A stretch of 50,211 nt of DNA from a virus. Location: the IMG/VR virus record IMGVR_UViG_3300043786_001077, positions 1 through 50,211 of that record, one strand, 5' to 3'. The translations under genes and the position numbers were made by a program. This document shows, in pieces, positions 15,067 to 21,389 of this stretch. How positions within the stretch are numbered: the stretch's first letter is position 1; each line of letters opens with the position of its first letter. Below the pieces are notes generated by a model that worked only from the letters and a program-made list of their open reading frames with translations, was not told the origin of the DNA and did no database searches.

Positions 15067-16818
15067 ATGCCTATTGACCCCGCCCACGGCCGCGACATTC
15101 CGAGCGGGGCATCATTTGCCCGCGTCGTCGGGCGTTTCCTTGCCCGCACCCGTCAGCGATTTTACGACGCCGTTCGCCAAGGCTATACGCCGAAAATCAG
15201 CCCGATGGACGCGCAGGAACTCGCGGCCGATCTCGTGCCGTTCTATATGCGAGAATTGGAGCTGGGCGCGCGCTGGTCGATGGTTCAATTGAGCAGGCCG
15301 CGCAGTTCGATGATCCGCCTGCCGCGCGGGGTCGCTTCGGCTGAGGGCTTGATCGTCCCGTCTCCCCGTGTTGTCGCAGCACTGACGCGACAACCGGGCG
15401 CGCCGCTTCCGATCATGGAACCGCCAACGCCAACGGCGCGGGTGACAACGCCGATTCCTGGCGGTACGGGCGGGAAGTTTGGCGTTGACTTGTCGCGGGC
15501 GTTCACGTTGTTACAGCCGACGGTCCGGCCCGCTGCCGAGGCAATGGCCACAAACTTCGTGGGCGAGTTGACCGGTACGACACAGCAGAAGGTCCGCGAG
15601 GCGATCCGCGACGGGTTGACGGCGGGCGAGCCGCTGTCGAAGATTCAGGCCCGGCTGATGGGCATCACGGAAGATGTGCCGACGGTGGCGGGGCGTGTCG
15701 AGAAGTTGAGCGTGTTTGATCGGGATCGGGCAATTACGGTCGGCTTGACGGAATCGAGCAGGGCACGCCATCGGGGTCAGGCGACATACGCGCAGTCGCT
15801 CGGATCGTGGGGCCTTGAATACTTGGCCTCGTCGGACGCGTGTGATCTCTGCCTATCGCTAAACGGCAAGCAAGTGCCGCACGGCGAACCGTTTTACGTT
15901 TGGCCGAAGGCACCGGCAGAGTATCGAAATGTTTGGTATCCGCCCAGCCATCCGAATTGCGTCGTCGGAGATACGTTAATTGCAAGTTGCGGCATCCAGT
16001 CGGCTATTCGCGGCATCTACAGAGGCGACGTTGTAACACTTTCGTTTGACGATGGACCGGATTTGACCGTTACCCCAAATCACATGCTCTTGACCGATGC
16101 CGGGTTTCTCAAAGCGGCGGACATTGTGAAGGGCCGCAATGTAATCCGCACACCGCTCGTCGAATCGCATCGTCTTCCAAACTTTAACGGCCCAAATCAC
16201 GACCACGCTCCAGCCTTGGCTCGTGATATATTTGACTCGCTTGCTGTATATAGCGGCGTGCTTTCCAGTAAAATGCCAATTGCCCCCGAAGACCTCCACG
16301 GCGATGCGGCTTTCTGCGATAGCCAAATCAATGTTATAAATGCCAAGGTTCATCTGCGGGATCGTTTCAATTCCGCGAACTTTGAGCCAATCGGCGACAG
16401 CAATTTCATACTTCGAAACATTGCTGGGATTGACGGCTCTTGTCGCGGCGATCTTCAGGCGATGTTCCACGCTTTGCTTTTTGCCACGAACGGCCGCATG
16501 GGCATTGAACGCGAGCGCCATGCGGCTTTCCTTGGGCATATTTTGAAATCGCAGAATGTTGGCTTCACTGCCGTTTCTGATTCGCAGGCCGATCTTTTTC
16601 ATGCAACGGATAATTCTCGGCCTACTGACGCCGATCGACTTCGAGATGCTCAAAACGCTTTGCCCAAGGTCGTAACGACGTCTCAGGTCATCGCAGTCAA
16701 TAGGCGTTTTCATAACGGTCCCGTTTACGATTTTCAAACTGCCGAAACGATGTACCTTGTCGGTCACGGGATTATATCCTCGAATTGCCGTTGTACCGCG
16801 ATCGACGTTTTCAGGTGA
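15067..16818 (+). CDS. MuF-type head morphogenesis protein interrupted by an intein
   Basis: The 583-residue precursor has extein residues 1-297 and 574-583. The extein has the MuF pattern: a helical N-terminus, TTQQKVREAIRDGLTAGEPL, ITVGLTESSRARHRGQATYA, and SSDACDLCLSLNGKQVPHGE with the CxxC pair. The family's closing motif HPNCRC is split by the intein between Asn and Cys and restored by splicing (HPN plus CRCTAIDVFR). MuF proteins act in head assembly and may be ejected with DNA. It follows the portal gene by 43 bases. ATG 15067 is the first good start. Confidence 0.85.
   Translation: MPIDPAHGRDIPSGASFARVVGRFLARTRQRFYDAVRQGYTPKISPMDAQELAADLVPFYMRELELGARWSMVQLSRPRSSMIRLPRGVASAEGLIVPSPRVVAALTRQPGAPLPIMEPPTPTARVTTPIPGGTGGKFGVDLSRAFTLLQPTVRPAAEAMATNFVGELTGTTQQKVREAIRDGLTAGEPLSKIQARLMGITEDVPTVAGRVEKLSVFDRDRAITVGLTESSRARHRGQATYAQSLGSWGLEYLASSDACDLCLSLNGKQVPHGEPFYVWPKAPAEYRNVWYPPSHPNCVVGDTLIASCGIQSAIRGIYRGDVVTLSFDDGPDLTVTPNHMLLTDAGFLKAADIVKGRNVIRTPLVESHRLPNFNGPNHDHAPALARDIFDSLAVYSGVLSSKMPIAPEDLHGDAAFCDSQINVINAKVHLRDRFNSANFEPIGDSNFILRNIAGIDGSCRGDLQAMFHALLFATNGRMGIERERHAAFLGHILKSQNVGFTAVSDSQADLFHATDNSRPTDADRLRDAQNALPKVVTTSQVIAVNRRFHNGPVYDFQTAETMYLVGHGIISSNCRCTAIDVFR
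15958..16785 (+). mobile_element. Intein in the MuF protein, double-coded with an antisense endonuclease gene
   Basis: The 276-residue intein begins with Cys (TGC 15958) as CVVGDTLIASC (block A). It has VTLSFDDGPDLTVTPNHMLL with the TxxH of block B, and ends GPVYDFQTAETMYLVGHG then ISSN before Cys+1 (blocks F and G). The last residue Asn and following Cys are canonical, but the usual penultimate His is Ser. The region between the splicing blocks (about 16140-16660) has no sense-strand endonuclease motif; it is the reverse complement of an endonuclease gene. All 276 codons are open. Confidence 0.88.
15976..16713 (-). CDS. Vsr-like (EDxHD-type) homing endonuclease encoded antisense inside the MuF intein
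   Basis: A 245-residue protein from ATG 16713 (MKTPIDCDDLRRRYDLGQSV); the frame is open up to 16767. Residues 7-45 are a helix-turn-helix (SVLSISKSIGVSRPRIIRCM) as in phage homing endonucleases. Residues 100-175 show the Vsr-like nuclease core: KYEIAVADWLKVRG (E103), GIYNIDLAIAE (D129), VEVFGGNWHF (H147), then SKRVKYITSQGWSVVVIW. This is the layout of EDxHD/I-Bth0305I-type enzymes. The gene lies wholly inside the intein and runs opposite to it. No strong Shine-Dalgarno is seen, so how it is expressed is unclear. Confidence 0.78.
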   Translation of the reverse strand: MKTPIDCDDLRRRYDLGQSVLSISKSIGVSRPRIIRCMKKIGLRIRNGSEANILRFQNMPKESRMALAFNAHAAVRGKKQSVEHRLKIAATRAVNPSNVSKYEIAVADWLKVRGIETIPQMNLGIYNIDLAIAESRIAVEVFGGNWHFTGKHAAIYSKRVKYITSQGWSVVVIWAVKVWKTMRFDERCADYIAALHNVRRFEKPGIGQEHVIWGNGQIRSIVKRKCYNVASVDAANSRLDAATCN

Positions 16819-16842
16819 TTTTTCCCGTTTTTCGCACGCAAA

Positions 16843-16860
16843 AAAATTTCCGGAAATTTT
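16843..16860. promoter_or_regulatory. Operator-like palindrome upstream of the 16.88 kb promoter
   Basis: AAAATTTCCGGAAATTTT is a perfect 18-bp palindrome, 21 bases before the -35 of the promoter at 16882. Its core ATTTCC-GGAAAT resembles the TTTCAGGAAAT palindrome next to the promoter at 23998, so the same repressor could bind both. A terminator role for the MuF gene (a T-tract follows) is the alternative. Confidence 0.5.
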
Positions 16861-16881
16861 CCCTTTTTTTCTCCCGGACTA

Positions 16882-16910
16882 TTGCCAGCCCCGAATATCT
16901 ATACTAAGAT
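16882..16910 (+). promoter_or_regulatory. Sigma70-like promoter for the small zinc-cluster gene
   Basis: TTGCCA (16882-16887), a 17-base spacer and TAAGAT (16905-16910). The expected transcript start is near 16917. It matches promoters at 22148 and 23998 that also have TTGCC at -35 and a 17-base spacer. Confidence 0.7.
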
Positions 16911-16922
16911 ATTCTACATAAC

Positions 16923-16969
16923 ACGAGCAACACGCTCAACCGACGCCCGGCGGAACCGGGCAGGGGAAA
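16923..16969 (+). promoter_or_regulatory. Double-hairpin mRNA leader, copy 1
   Basis: The leader contains GAGC-aacac-GCTC (16925-16937) and a stronger hairpin GCCCGG-CGGAA-CCGGGC (16945-16961), followed by AGGGGAA and the start codon. The same two hairpins, with the shared CGCTCAACCGAC between them, occur at 24041-24077 in front of another small gene. Paired changes keep the stems. It may control translation or stabilise the mRNA. Confidence 0.65.
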
Positions 16970-17224
16970 ATGACAATGAGTCTGCAAATCCTCGGAGTGA
17001 ATGACGATGTCACGACTTGTGAATGCTGCGGCAAGTCCAATCTTAAATTGACCGTTGTACTTTCCGCTGGCGAGGGCATTCAACATTTCGGCCGCGATTG
17101 TGCGGCTAAAGCGATCGCGTTTTCGCGTGGCACACGGCGGAAATCCGCTCATGTTATCGAAGTTGAAGCCAGAAACGCTCAGGCAGGTTATCGACGGACA
17201 GCGGGCGGATTTACGCGAATCTAA
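16970..17224 (+). CDS. Small zinc-cluster phage protein
   Basis: An 84-residue protein; ATG 16970 or 16976 (MSLQILGVNDDVTTCECCGK). It has CxCC near residue 20 followed by LKLTVVLSAGEGIQHFGRDC, so a CxCC...C metal site is likely. Small proteins with this CECCGK...FG.DCA pattern are widespread in phages without a known job. It stands alone between its own promoter and a strong terminator, so it is an independent, possibly highly expressed, transcript. Confidence 0.75.
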   Translation: MTMSLQILGVNDDVTTCECCGKSNLKLTVVLSAGEGIQHFGRDCAAKAIAFSRGTRRKSAHVIEVEARNAQAGYRRTAGGFTRI

Positions 17225-17238
17225 CACGCTGACGCCAC

Positions 17239-17267
17239 GCCCCGGCGACGTGCCGGGGTTTTTCTTT
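17239..17267 (+). terminator. Rho-independent terminator
   Basis: CCCCGG (17240-17245), loop CGACGTG and CCGGGG (17253-17258) are followed by TTTTTCTTT. It ends the transcript of the small zinc-cluster gene and lies before the plus-strand gene at 17288, which would then depend on read-through. Confidence 0.85.
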
Positions 17268-17287
17268 ACCCACACCGGAATCCCACA

Positions 17288-17500
17288 ATGACCACCGCAC
17301 AAAAACAAAAACTTGCCATCGAAATCGTCATGGCCGTTGCGGAGACGATCCGCGAGGCGGGCGAGATCCCGTCCGGCCACCTCTACGCCGGCCTGATGGA
17401 AAAAGGCTGCACGATGGCGCAATACGACAACCTGATTCGCACCTTGATCGAGTCCGGCATCGTCCGCAAGTCGGGCCATATGCTCAAATGGGCTATCTGA
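17288..17500 (+). CDS. Small winged-helix-like protein
   Basis: A 70-residue protein starting MTTAQKQKLAIEIVMAVAET. The helices AETIREAGEIPSGHLYAGLM and TMAQYDNLIRTLIESGIVRK followed by a short strand (HMLKWAI) look like a winged-helix/HTH fold, the last part being the wing. It ends 8 bases inside the 3' end of the convergent terminase gene. It could be a regulator; no family name is certain. Confidence 0.65.
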   Translation: MTTAQKQKLAIEIVMAVAETIREAGEIPSGHLYAGLMEKGCTMAQYDNLIRTLIESGIVRKSGHMLKWAI

Positions 17501-19859
17501 TTCCCCATCCGCCGATAGTCGATTCGACATGCACGGTTACATAGCGCAAGCTGTCGCAATTATGCACTAGGATTCCATTCGCGACGTATTCGCCAGATTC
17601 AGTCGTGAGATTGTAAACCGGAGCAATCCGGTTTGTTTTTTTTACGGAAACGACACGAACAAGAGCAAAACTGTTTGACAGCATACCGATTGCATTTGAA
17701 TTCAGCACCGCAGGACTTGCAATTTCTGGATTCGTCGTCAGCCCCCGAATCTCTTCTTGCTGCTGATTTGCAGTTATTCCCGCAAAACTTGTTTTTACTT
17801 GTGTAAAAACACTCGTATTGCTTCCCGCACTTCTGGCATTGGAGCGAAATCTTTTTTCTGTTTTTAACAATTTCTTTTGCGTGCAATGAATGCCAAGCAC
17901 GCCCTTCAGGCGATCGATGCCACTCCTTAGCTTTTGGCACGCCGTATTTAACAATGATTTCAGCATATAACGCCCTGCGCTCTGGCGACAACGTTTCGGC
18001 GTGATGCTTGGCGTGATCTTCTTTTGTAATCGCACGCAAGTTTGCAGGGTGATTATTTTCAGTATCTTCGTCAATATGGTGGACGTGATAGCCTTCGGGT
18101 ATCGGCCCGTGAAAGTCTCTGTATATTTGCCGATGCAGGTAATCTTTTCCGTGCATTCGCTCGACAATCCCGGCGATGTAGTACTTTCTATCGCTTGTCT
18201 GTTTTGCGTTTGGGTATCGCCGGTACTTTGTTCCGTTGTACTCGATGACAACGGCTTTGCCTGATTCGTATTTCTTGAGTTGTAGTTGTTCCATAAAGAT
18301 ATATATCCTACTTCATCAGCGCCACAGATTATATTGCCTAATTTTTTATAGCCTTGTGTCGTCCATATTGGGTGATCGGAAGTCCCTTCAATTGTTTGGC
18401 CATTGGCAAGCTCTAAACGATATATCTCCGCTGCCGCGTTGGTCATTGCTGAATCTTTTACCGTTGCCATCCCATGCCGGGAAAGCACGCTATCGCCAAT
18501 TTGAACCGATTCGATAGGCGTCATTCCGCGTTGCGTATAAACCATTGTGCCAGCGACGAAACAGCCGTGGTTATTTGCATCCTCGGGGCAATCCTTCCGA
18601 GGATTCCAAACGTAAGACCGCATTTCCTCAATCGTCGATGTCGGTTTACCCTTGGCCCGTAATTTTGCGTCCGGCGCGTGCGTCAATGCCCCTTGTGTGA
18701 TATAGAGCCGGGCGCGTCCGTCCTTCTGGATGCGCAAACGTGACTGCACCTGTTGGATGCCCTTCCGCATATCGGCTTTGTCCGCCATCGTGCAATGTAG
18801 TCGCGAGTGACGGGTGAATGACGCTGCGTTCGTCGGGTCATGGTCGCACACAATCGCCTGCGGGCGCGGTTCGCGTTTTTCCTCAATCTCTTTCGCCGCC
18901 CATGCCGCCACGTCCTCGACGAGGCGTTCCGTCTGATACAATTCGCGATAGAGGTACATCCGCCCGTCGCCGTCCTTCGCCCAAAATTGCAACACCATCG
19001 GATCGTTCCATCCCCAGTCGATCGCCCAATATCGCGGCCACGACACGGGCGGGAGCGGCCCCCCGAATACTTCCTGGCAAGCGGCCGGCGTGAGGATATT
19101 GGTCTTCGGATCGAACGTGTCGTACACCAATCCTTCGGCGGCGGCCCATAATCCCTCAAGCAACCGCTTCCTCATGAACCCGGTGAGCGTGCCGAGTTGC
19201 TTGTCGAGGTATTCGCGCCCGTCCTCCGTCCAATCCTGGCCGTTGTGGAATCGCGGGTTATGTTCGTGCCTCGATTCATGCCCTGATATCAGGCCCGCGT
19301 CCATCAGCCGCTTGAGCCAGTGGTGGTCGTAGGTCGGATTGCAGTCGAGGATAATCTGCCGGAACGGCTTGCCCGCGAGACCGCCGTCGATCTTTTTCGC
19401 TTTCGTGAACTTGGCCCGTAACGCGCGTTTCAGGGAAAGGTATTCATCCTCTTCCAGTTCGGCCGCTTCCTGCACATACCCGCCATTGAATTCCGTGGAG
19501 AATAGCTTTTCGGGCTTGTCCATGCCCGCGCACACGATAACGGACCGGTTCGGCATTTCGTAGTAGTCGCGGGTCTTCCGCATCAGCGGGCGGTTCATCA
19601 GGACCGGCGACGTTTCGCCGAACACGTCATTTTCGAGCGTGACCAACGCTGATTCGGCCAGCGATGCCTTGGTTTTCCGAACGATAAACCAACGGGTTCC
19701 GGGATAGAGGTAGGCGAGGTGGACTAGTTTGAAAAGGCTGGCAAGTGTCTTGCCCGTACCGGCAGGCCCCCACGCGAGTGAGGCGGGCGAACGGTCGCGG
19801 TAATGGTCAAGATTCCCGCCACGGAAAACAGGCGCGGGCAGGATAAGGGGCGCACTCAT
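17493..19859 (-). CDS. terL: Terminase large subunit interrupted by an intein
   Basis: The precursor is 788 residues; without the intein the terminase is 453, the usual length. Walker A is GPAGTGKT (31-38), the probable Walker B/catalytic acid is at GGYVQEAAELEEDE (about 126-139), and the coupling motif is ILDCNP (170-175). The nuclease domain starts with YWAIDWGWNDP (D281), then IVCDHDPTNA. The third acidic motif, NNHG-CDSLRY, is split by the intein after Gly432. It packages DNA with TerS, whose gene overlaps its start by 4 bases. Confidence 0.9.
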   Translation of the reverse strand: MSAPLILPAPVFRGGNLDHYRDRSPASLAWGPAGTGKTLASLFKLVHLAYLYPGTRWFIVRKTKASLAESALVTLENDVFGETSPVLMNRPLMRKTRDYYEMPNRSVIVCAGMDKPEKLFSTEFNGGYVQEAAELEEDEYLSLKRALRAKFTKAKKIDGGLAGKPFRQIILDCNPTYDHHWLKRLMDAGLISGHESRHEHNPRFHNGQDWTEDGREYLDKQLGTLTGFMRKRLLEGLWAAAEGLVYDTFDPKTNILTPAACQEVFGGPLPPVSWPRYWAIDWGWNDPMVLQFWAKDGDGRMYLYRELYQTERLVEDVAAWAAKEIEEKREPRPQAIVCDHDPTNAASFTRHSRLHCTMADKADMRKGIQQVQSRLRIQKDGRARLYITQGALTHAPDAKLRAKGKPTSTIEEMRSYVWNPRKDCPEDANNHGCFVAGTMVYTQRGMTPIESVQIGDSVLSRHGMATVKDSAMTNAAAEIYRLELANGQTIEGTSDHPIWTTQGYKKLGNIICGADEVGYISLWNNYNSRNTNQAKPLSSSTTEQSTGDTQTQNRQAIESTTSPGLSSECTEKITCIGKYTETFTGRYPKAITSTILTKILKIITLQTCVRLQKKITPSITPKRCRQSAGRYMLKSLLNTACQKLRSGIDRLKGVLGIHCTQKKLLKTEKRFRSNARSAGSNTSVFTQVKTSFAGITANQQQEEIRGLTTNPEIASPAVLNSNAIGMLSNSFALVRVVSVKKTNRIAPVYNLTTESGEYVANGILVHNCDSLRYVTVHVESTIGGWGIR
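17559..18563 (-). mobile_element. Intein in TerL with a second gene in another frame
   Basis: The 335-residue intein starts at Cys (codon 18563-18561) as CFVAGTMVYTQRGMTPIESV. It contains IYRLELANGQTIEGTSDHPI with the TxxH of block B, and ends VYNLTTESGEYVANGILVHN before Cys+1. So Cys1, His-Asn and Cys+1 are all canonical, and splicing should restore NNHGCDSLRY. The part between the Hint blocks (about 17660-18330) is Lys/Thr/Ser-rich without endonuclease motifs in this frame, but stays open. In another frame it is an HNH gene. The segment is AT-richer than the flanking extein. Confidence 0.92.
17599..18294 (-). CDS. HNH homing endonuclease nested out of frame inside the TerL intein
   Basis: A 231-residue protein on the same strand as terL but in a different frame, from ATG 18294 (MEQLQLKKYESGKAVVIEYN). 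Residues 52-90 form the HNH site: YLHRQIYRDFHGPIPEGYHV then HHIDEDTENNHPANLRAIT (H72, H73, N81). Two C-terminal zinc fingers follow: CQKCGKQYE...CGNNC (about 152-175) and CKSCGAEFK...CSCSC (about 192-215). This is a complete free-standing phage HNH enzyme. TATAAT (18333-18328) lies 34 bases upstream, with AGGA closer, so it could have its own promoter. Its 3' end reaches into the block F coding region. Confidence 0.88.
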   Translation of the reverse strand: MEQLQLKKYESGKAVVIEYNGTKYRRYPNAKQTSDRKYYIAGIVERMHGKDYLHRQIYRDFHGPIPEGYHVHHIDEDTENNHPANLRAITKEDHAKHHAETLSPERRALYAEIIVKYGVPKAKEWHRSPEGRAWHSLHAKEIVKNRKKISLQCQKCGKQYECFYTSKNKFCGNNCKSAARRDSGADDESRNCKSCGAEFKCNRYAVKQFCSCSCRFRKKNKPDCSGLQSHD

Positions 19860-20320
19860 CCGATGGCGATATGTTTGACTTCGTGGCCGAGATCAACTAG
19901 GTCACTCTCCGCCGATTGTTGTCGGGTCGTCGCGTCCTGAACAGCCTTCCGCAATTCGGCAATCTCTTTCTTAAGCAGATAGATTTCGCGCCGGTCCGAG
20001 CCGAACGATTCGGGGTAGCACCGTTCGAGCGTCCACGCGTTCGCCTGCCACGTTTTCCTACCGGCAACCTGAATGGCCATTACCATGCGCGCGACGGCGT
20101 CCGCCTTGGCTTTTTCTACCGCTGTGTAAAATGAAACGAAATCAGTGCCATTTTTATTTGTTTTGCCCTGTCGTCCCAACGCGAGCCAGTAGAAGACTTG
20201 CCGTTCACTGATGCCCGCACGGAGCGCCGCGAATTTCAGCGGCACGCCTACGCCGAGGTCGCGGGTAATGGATTCCCGGACCTTGTCAGTCAGTTTCGGA
20301 CGTGAACCCTTGCGGGCCAT
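19856..20320 (-). CDS. terS: Terminase small subunit-like DNA-binding protein
   Basis: A 154-residue protein starting MARKGSRPKLTDKVRESITR. Residues 15-55 are a helix-turn-helix (GVPLKFAALRAGISERQVFY), followed by FYTAVEKAKADAVARMVMAI and a C-terminal coiled coil (REIYLLKKEIAELRKAVQDA). This is typical of small terminases, which bind the packaging site and form a ring. It overlaps the terL start by 4 bases. GGCAATAA lies directly in front of its start, with no classic Shine-Dalgarno. Confidence 0.8.
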   Translation of the reverse strand: MARKGSRPKLTDKVRESITRDLGVGVPLKFAALRAGISERQVFYWLALGRQGKTNKNGTDFVSFYTAVEKAKADAVARMVMAIQVAGRKTWQANAWTLERCYPESFGSDRREIYLLKKEIAELRKAVQDATTRQQSAESDLVDLGHEVKHIAIG

Positions 20321-20395
20321 GCTGGTTATTGCCTGCGGTCAATCAGTCGGCATTGTGTGGCTTCGTGACTGCACCAGTCGAGTTTGAGAACGGGT

Positions 20396-20899
20396 TTAGA
20401 ACTCATGGCCACAGTTCGGGCATGTCGCTTTTTGTTTTTCGTCTAGCTTGCCTTGATCTTCTGTCCCTGCTGGCTCAAAGTCAGGCGGGTTGATTCCGGT
20501 TTCCTTCGCCAACTCATCCAGCATCGCCTGCGCCGCCGCGTTGTCCATATCAAAACTTTTTAGCAGTTCGTCCAACTTCTCCGCATCTTTCCCCGCCATC
20601 GCCCCCAACGGGTCATACGTCGCGAGGATCTTATCCGCCTCTTCATCGGTCACGTCAAGCACCAGACACGGCAATTCGGCCTCGCCTGATACTTCCGTGC
20701 GGGCGTGGCCGTCGATCAGCATATAGCTGCCGTCTTCGAGTTGTCTCACAAGGCACGCCCCCGCGAACCCAACCTCGGCCAATATGCCTTTTATGGCATT
20801 TTGCTGTTCTTTCGAATGCGTCCGCCAATTCTTCGGATTTGGCCGGAGTTGACTGCCCTTGATGCGCTTCAACTCAACAATGCGATCTTTAATCAGCAT
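20396..20899 (-). CDS. ParB-like nuclease domain protein with C-terminal zinc ribbon
   Basis: A 167-residue protein. The N-terminal half is a ParB/Srx domain: IVELKRIKGSQLRPNPKNWR, KGILAEVGFAGACLVRQLED and the signature MLIDGHARTEV, then LPCLVLDVTDEEADKILATY. The C-terminus ends CPNCGHEF, half of a zinc ribbon. Phage ParB-like proteins often lie next to the terminase and are thought to act as nucleases or DNA-modification partners. Here it precedes terS by 75 bases. The exact activity is not visible. Confidence 0.75.
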   Translation of the reverse strand: MLIKDRIVELKRIKGSQLRPNPKNWRTHSKEQQNAIKGILAEVGFAGACLVRQLEDGSYMLIDGHARTEVSGEAELPCLVLDVTDEEADKILATYDPLGAMAGKDAEKLDELLKSFDMDNAAAQAMLDELAKETGINPPDFEPAGTEDQGKLDEKQKATCPNCGHEF

Positions 20900-20918
20900 A
20901 CGTCCCTCTTATTGCCTT

Positions 20919-20945
20919 GTTCTGTTATATCCTCAAACAGCCCCG
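20919..20945. repeat. 27-bp dispersed repeat, copy 1
   Basis: GTTCTGTTATATCCTC then one variable base and AACAGCCCCG. A second copy lies at 21437-21463 with one mismatch. On the minus strand the first covers the end of the exonuclease gene (20933) and its 3' flank, the second lies near the end of the gene at 21390. This looks like the trace of a duplication of that gene's end. Confidence 0.7.
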
Positions 20946-21346
20946 CGTGCCAGCGCCCGCGCATCTTCCAGTGCGTTGTGTGGCACGGCCGAAGTTGTCG
21001 CGGTGTCAGGCAGATCGCGGCGCACTTCAAAGGTCATGCGGTCTGGGCCGATGCGGTCGCCTGGCCGGTATTCCAAGAAGTTGCAGAAATGCGCGATGTC
21101 GCCGGGCCAGTCACTGACGATGTGCACGCTGTCGAACCCGGCCAGAAAGTGCCCCAAGCTCAGCCGCAGTTCCCCGTCACGCTGCGGTTCTTGGTTCAGA
21201 TGTGGCATCACATGCTCGCCAACCCACCAGCCCGGGTCATCGCAGTAGCGCACGCCGTACCACTCGCGCCCATCCTCTGCCACAAGCGCCAGCGAAATCA
21301 GGGCGCCTCGGTACTCGTTGAATTCGGTGTCAATCCACAGCTTCAC
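20933..21346 (-). CDS. 3'-5' exonuclease of the RNase H-like (Rv2179c-type) family
   Basis: A 137-residue protein starting MKLWIDTEFNEYRGALISLA. The DTEF motif is the first acidic pair of DEDD exonucleases. VRYCDDPGWWVGEHVMPHLN, VHIVSDWPGDIAHFCNFLEY (second D) and HNALEDARALARGAV (final H...D) follow, so all DEDD/H residues seem present. The short form without extra domains resembles the 3'-5' exoribonuclease Rv2179c-like group. Substrate (RNA or DNA) cannot be told. It lies between the ParB-like and sigma-like genes. Confidence 0.8.
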   Translation of the reverse strand: MKLWIDTEFNEYRGALISLALVAEDGREWYGVRYCDDPGWWVGEHVMPHLNQEPQRDGELRLSLGHFLAGFDSVHIVSDWPGDIAHFCNFLEYRPGDRIGPDRMTFEVRRDLPDTATTSAVPHNALEDARALARGAV

Positions 21347-21389
21347 GTTTGCATCTTTCGGTTGTTCGCCGGCATTGGTCGGGTGCCGG

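Noticed and set aside
15958-16785. MuF intein as a decayed or frameshifted endonuclease-containing intein
   Set aside because: The intein frame has no stop, the splicing residues are kept apart from the penultimate His, and the endonuclease is intact on the other strand. Decay would normally break at least one.
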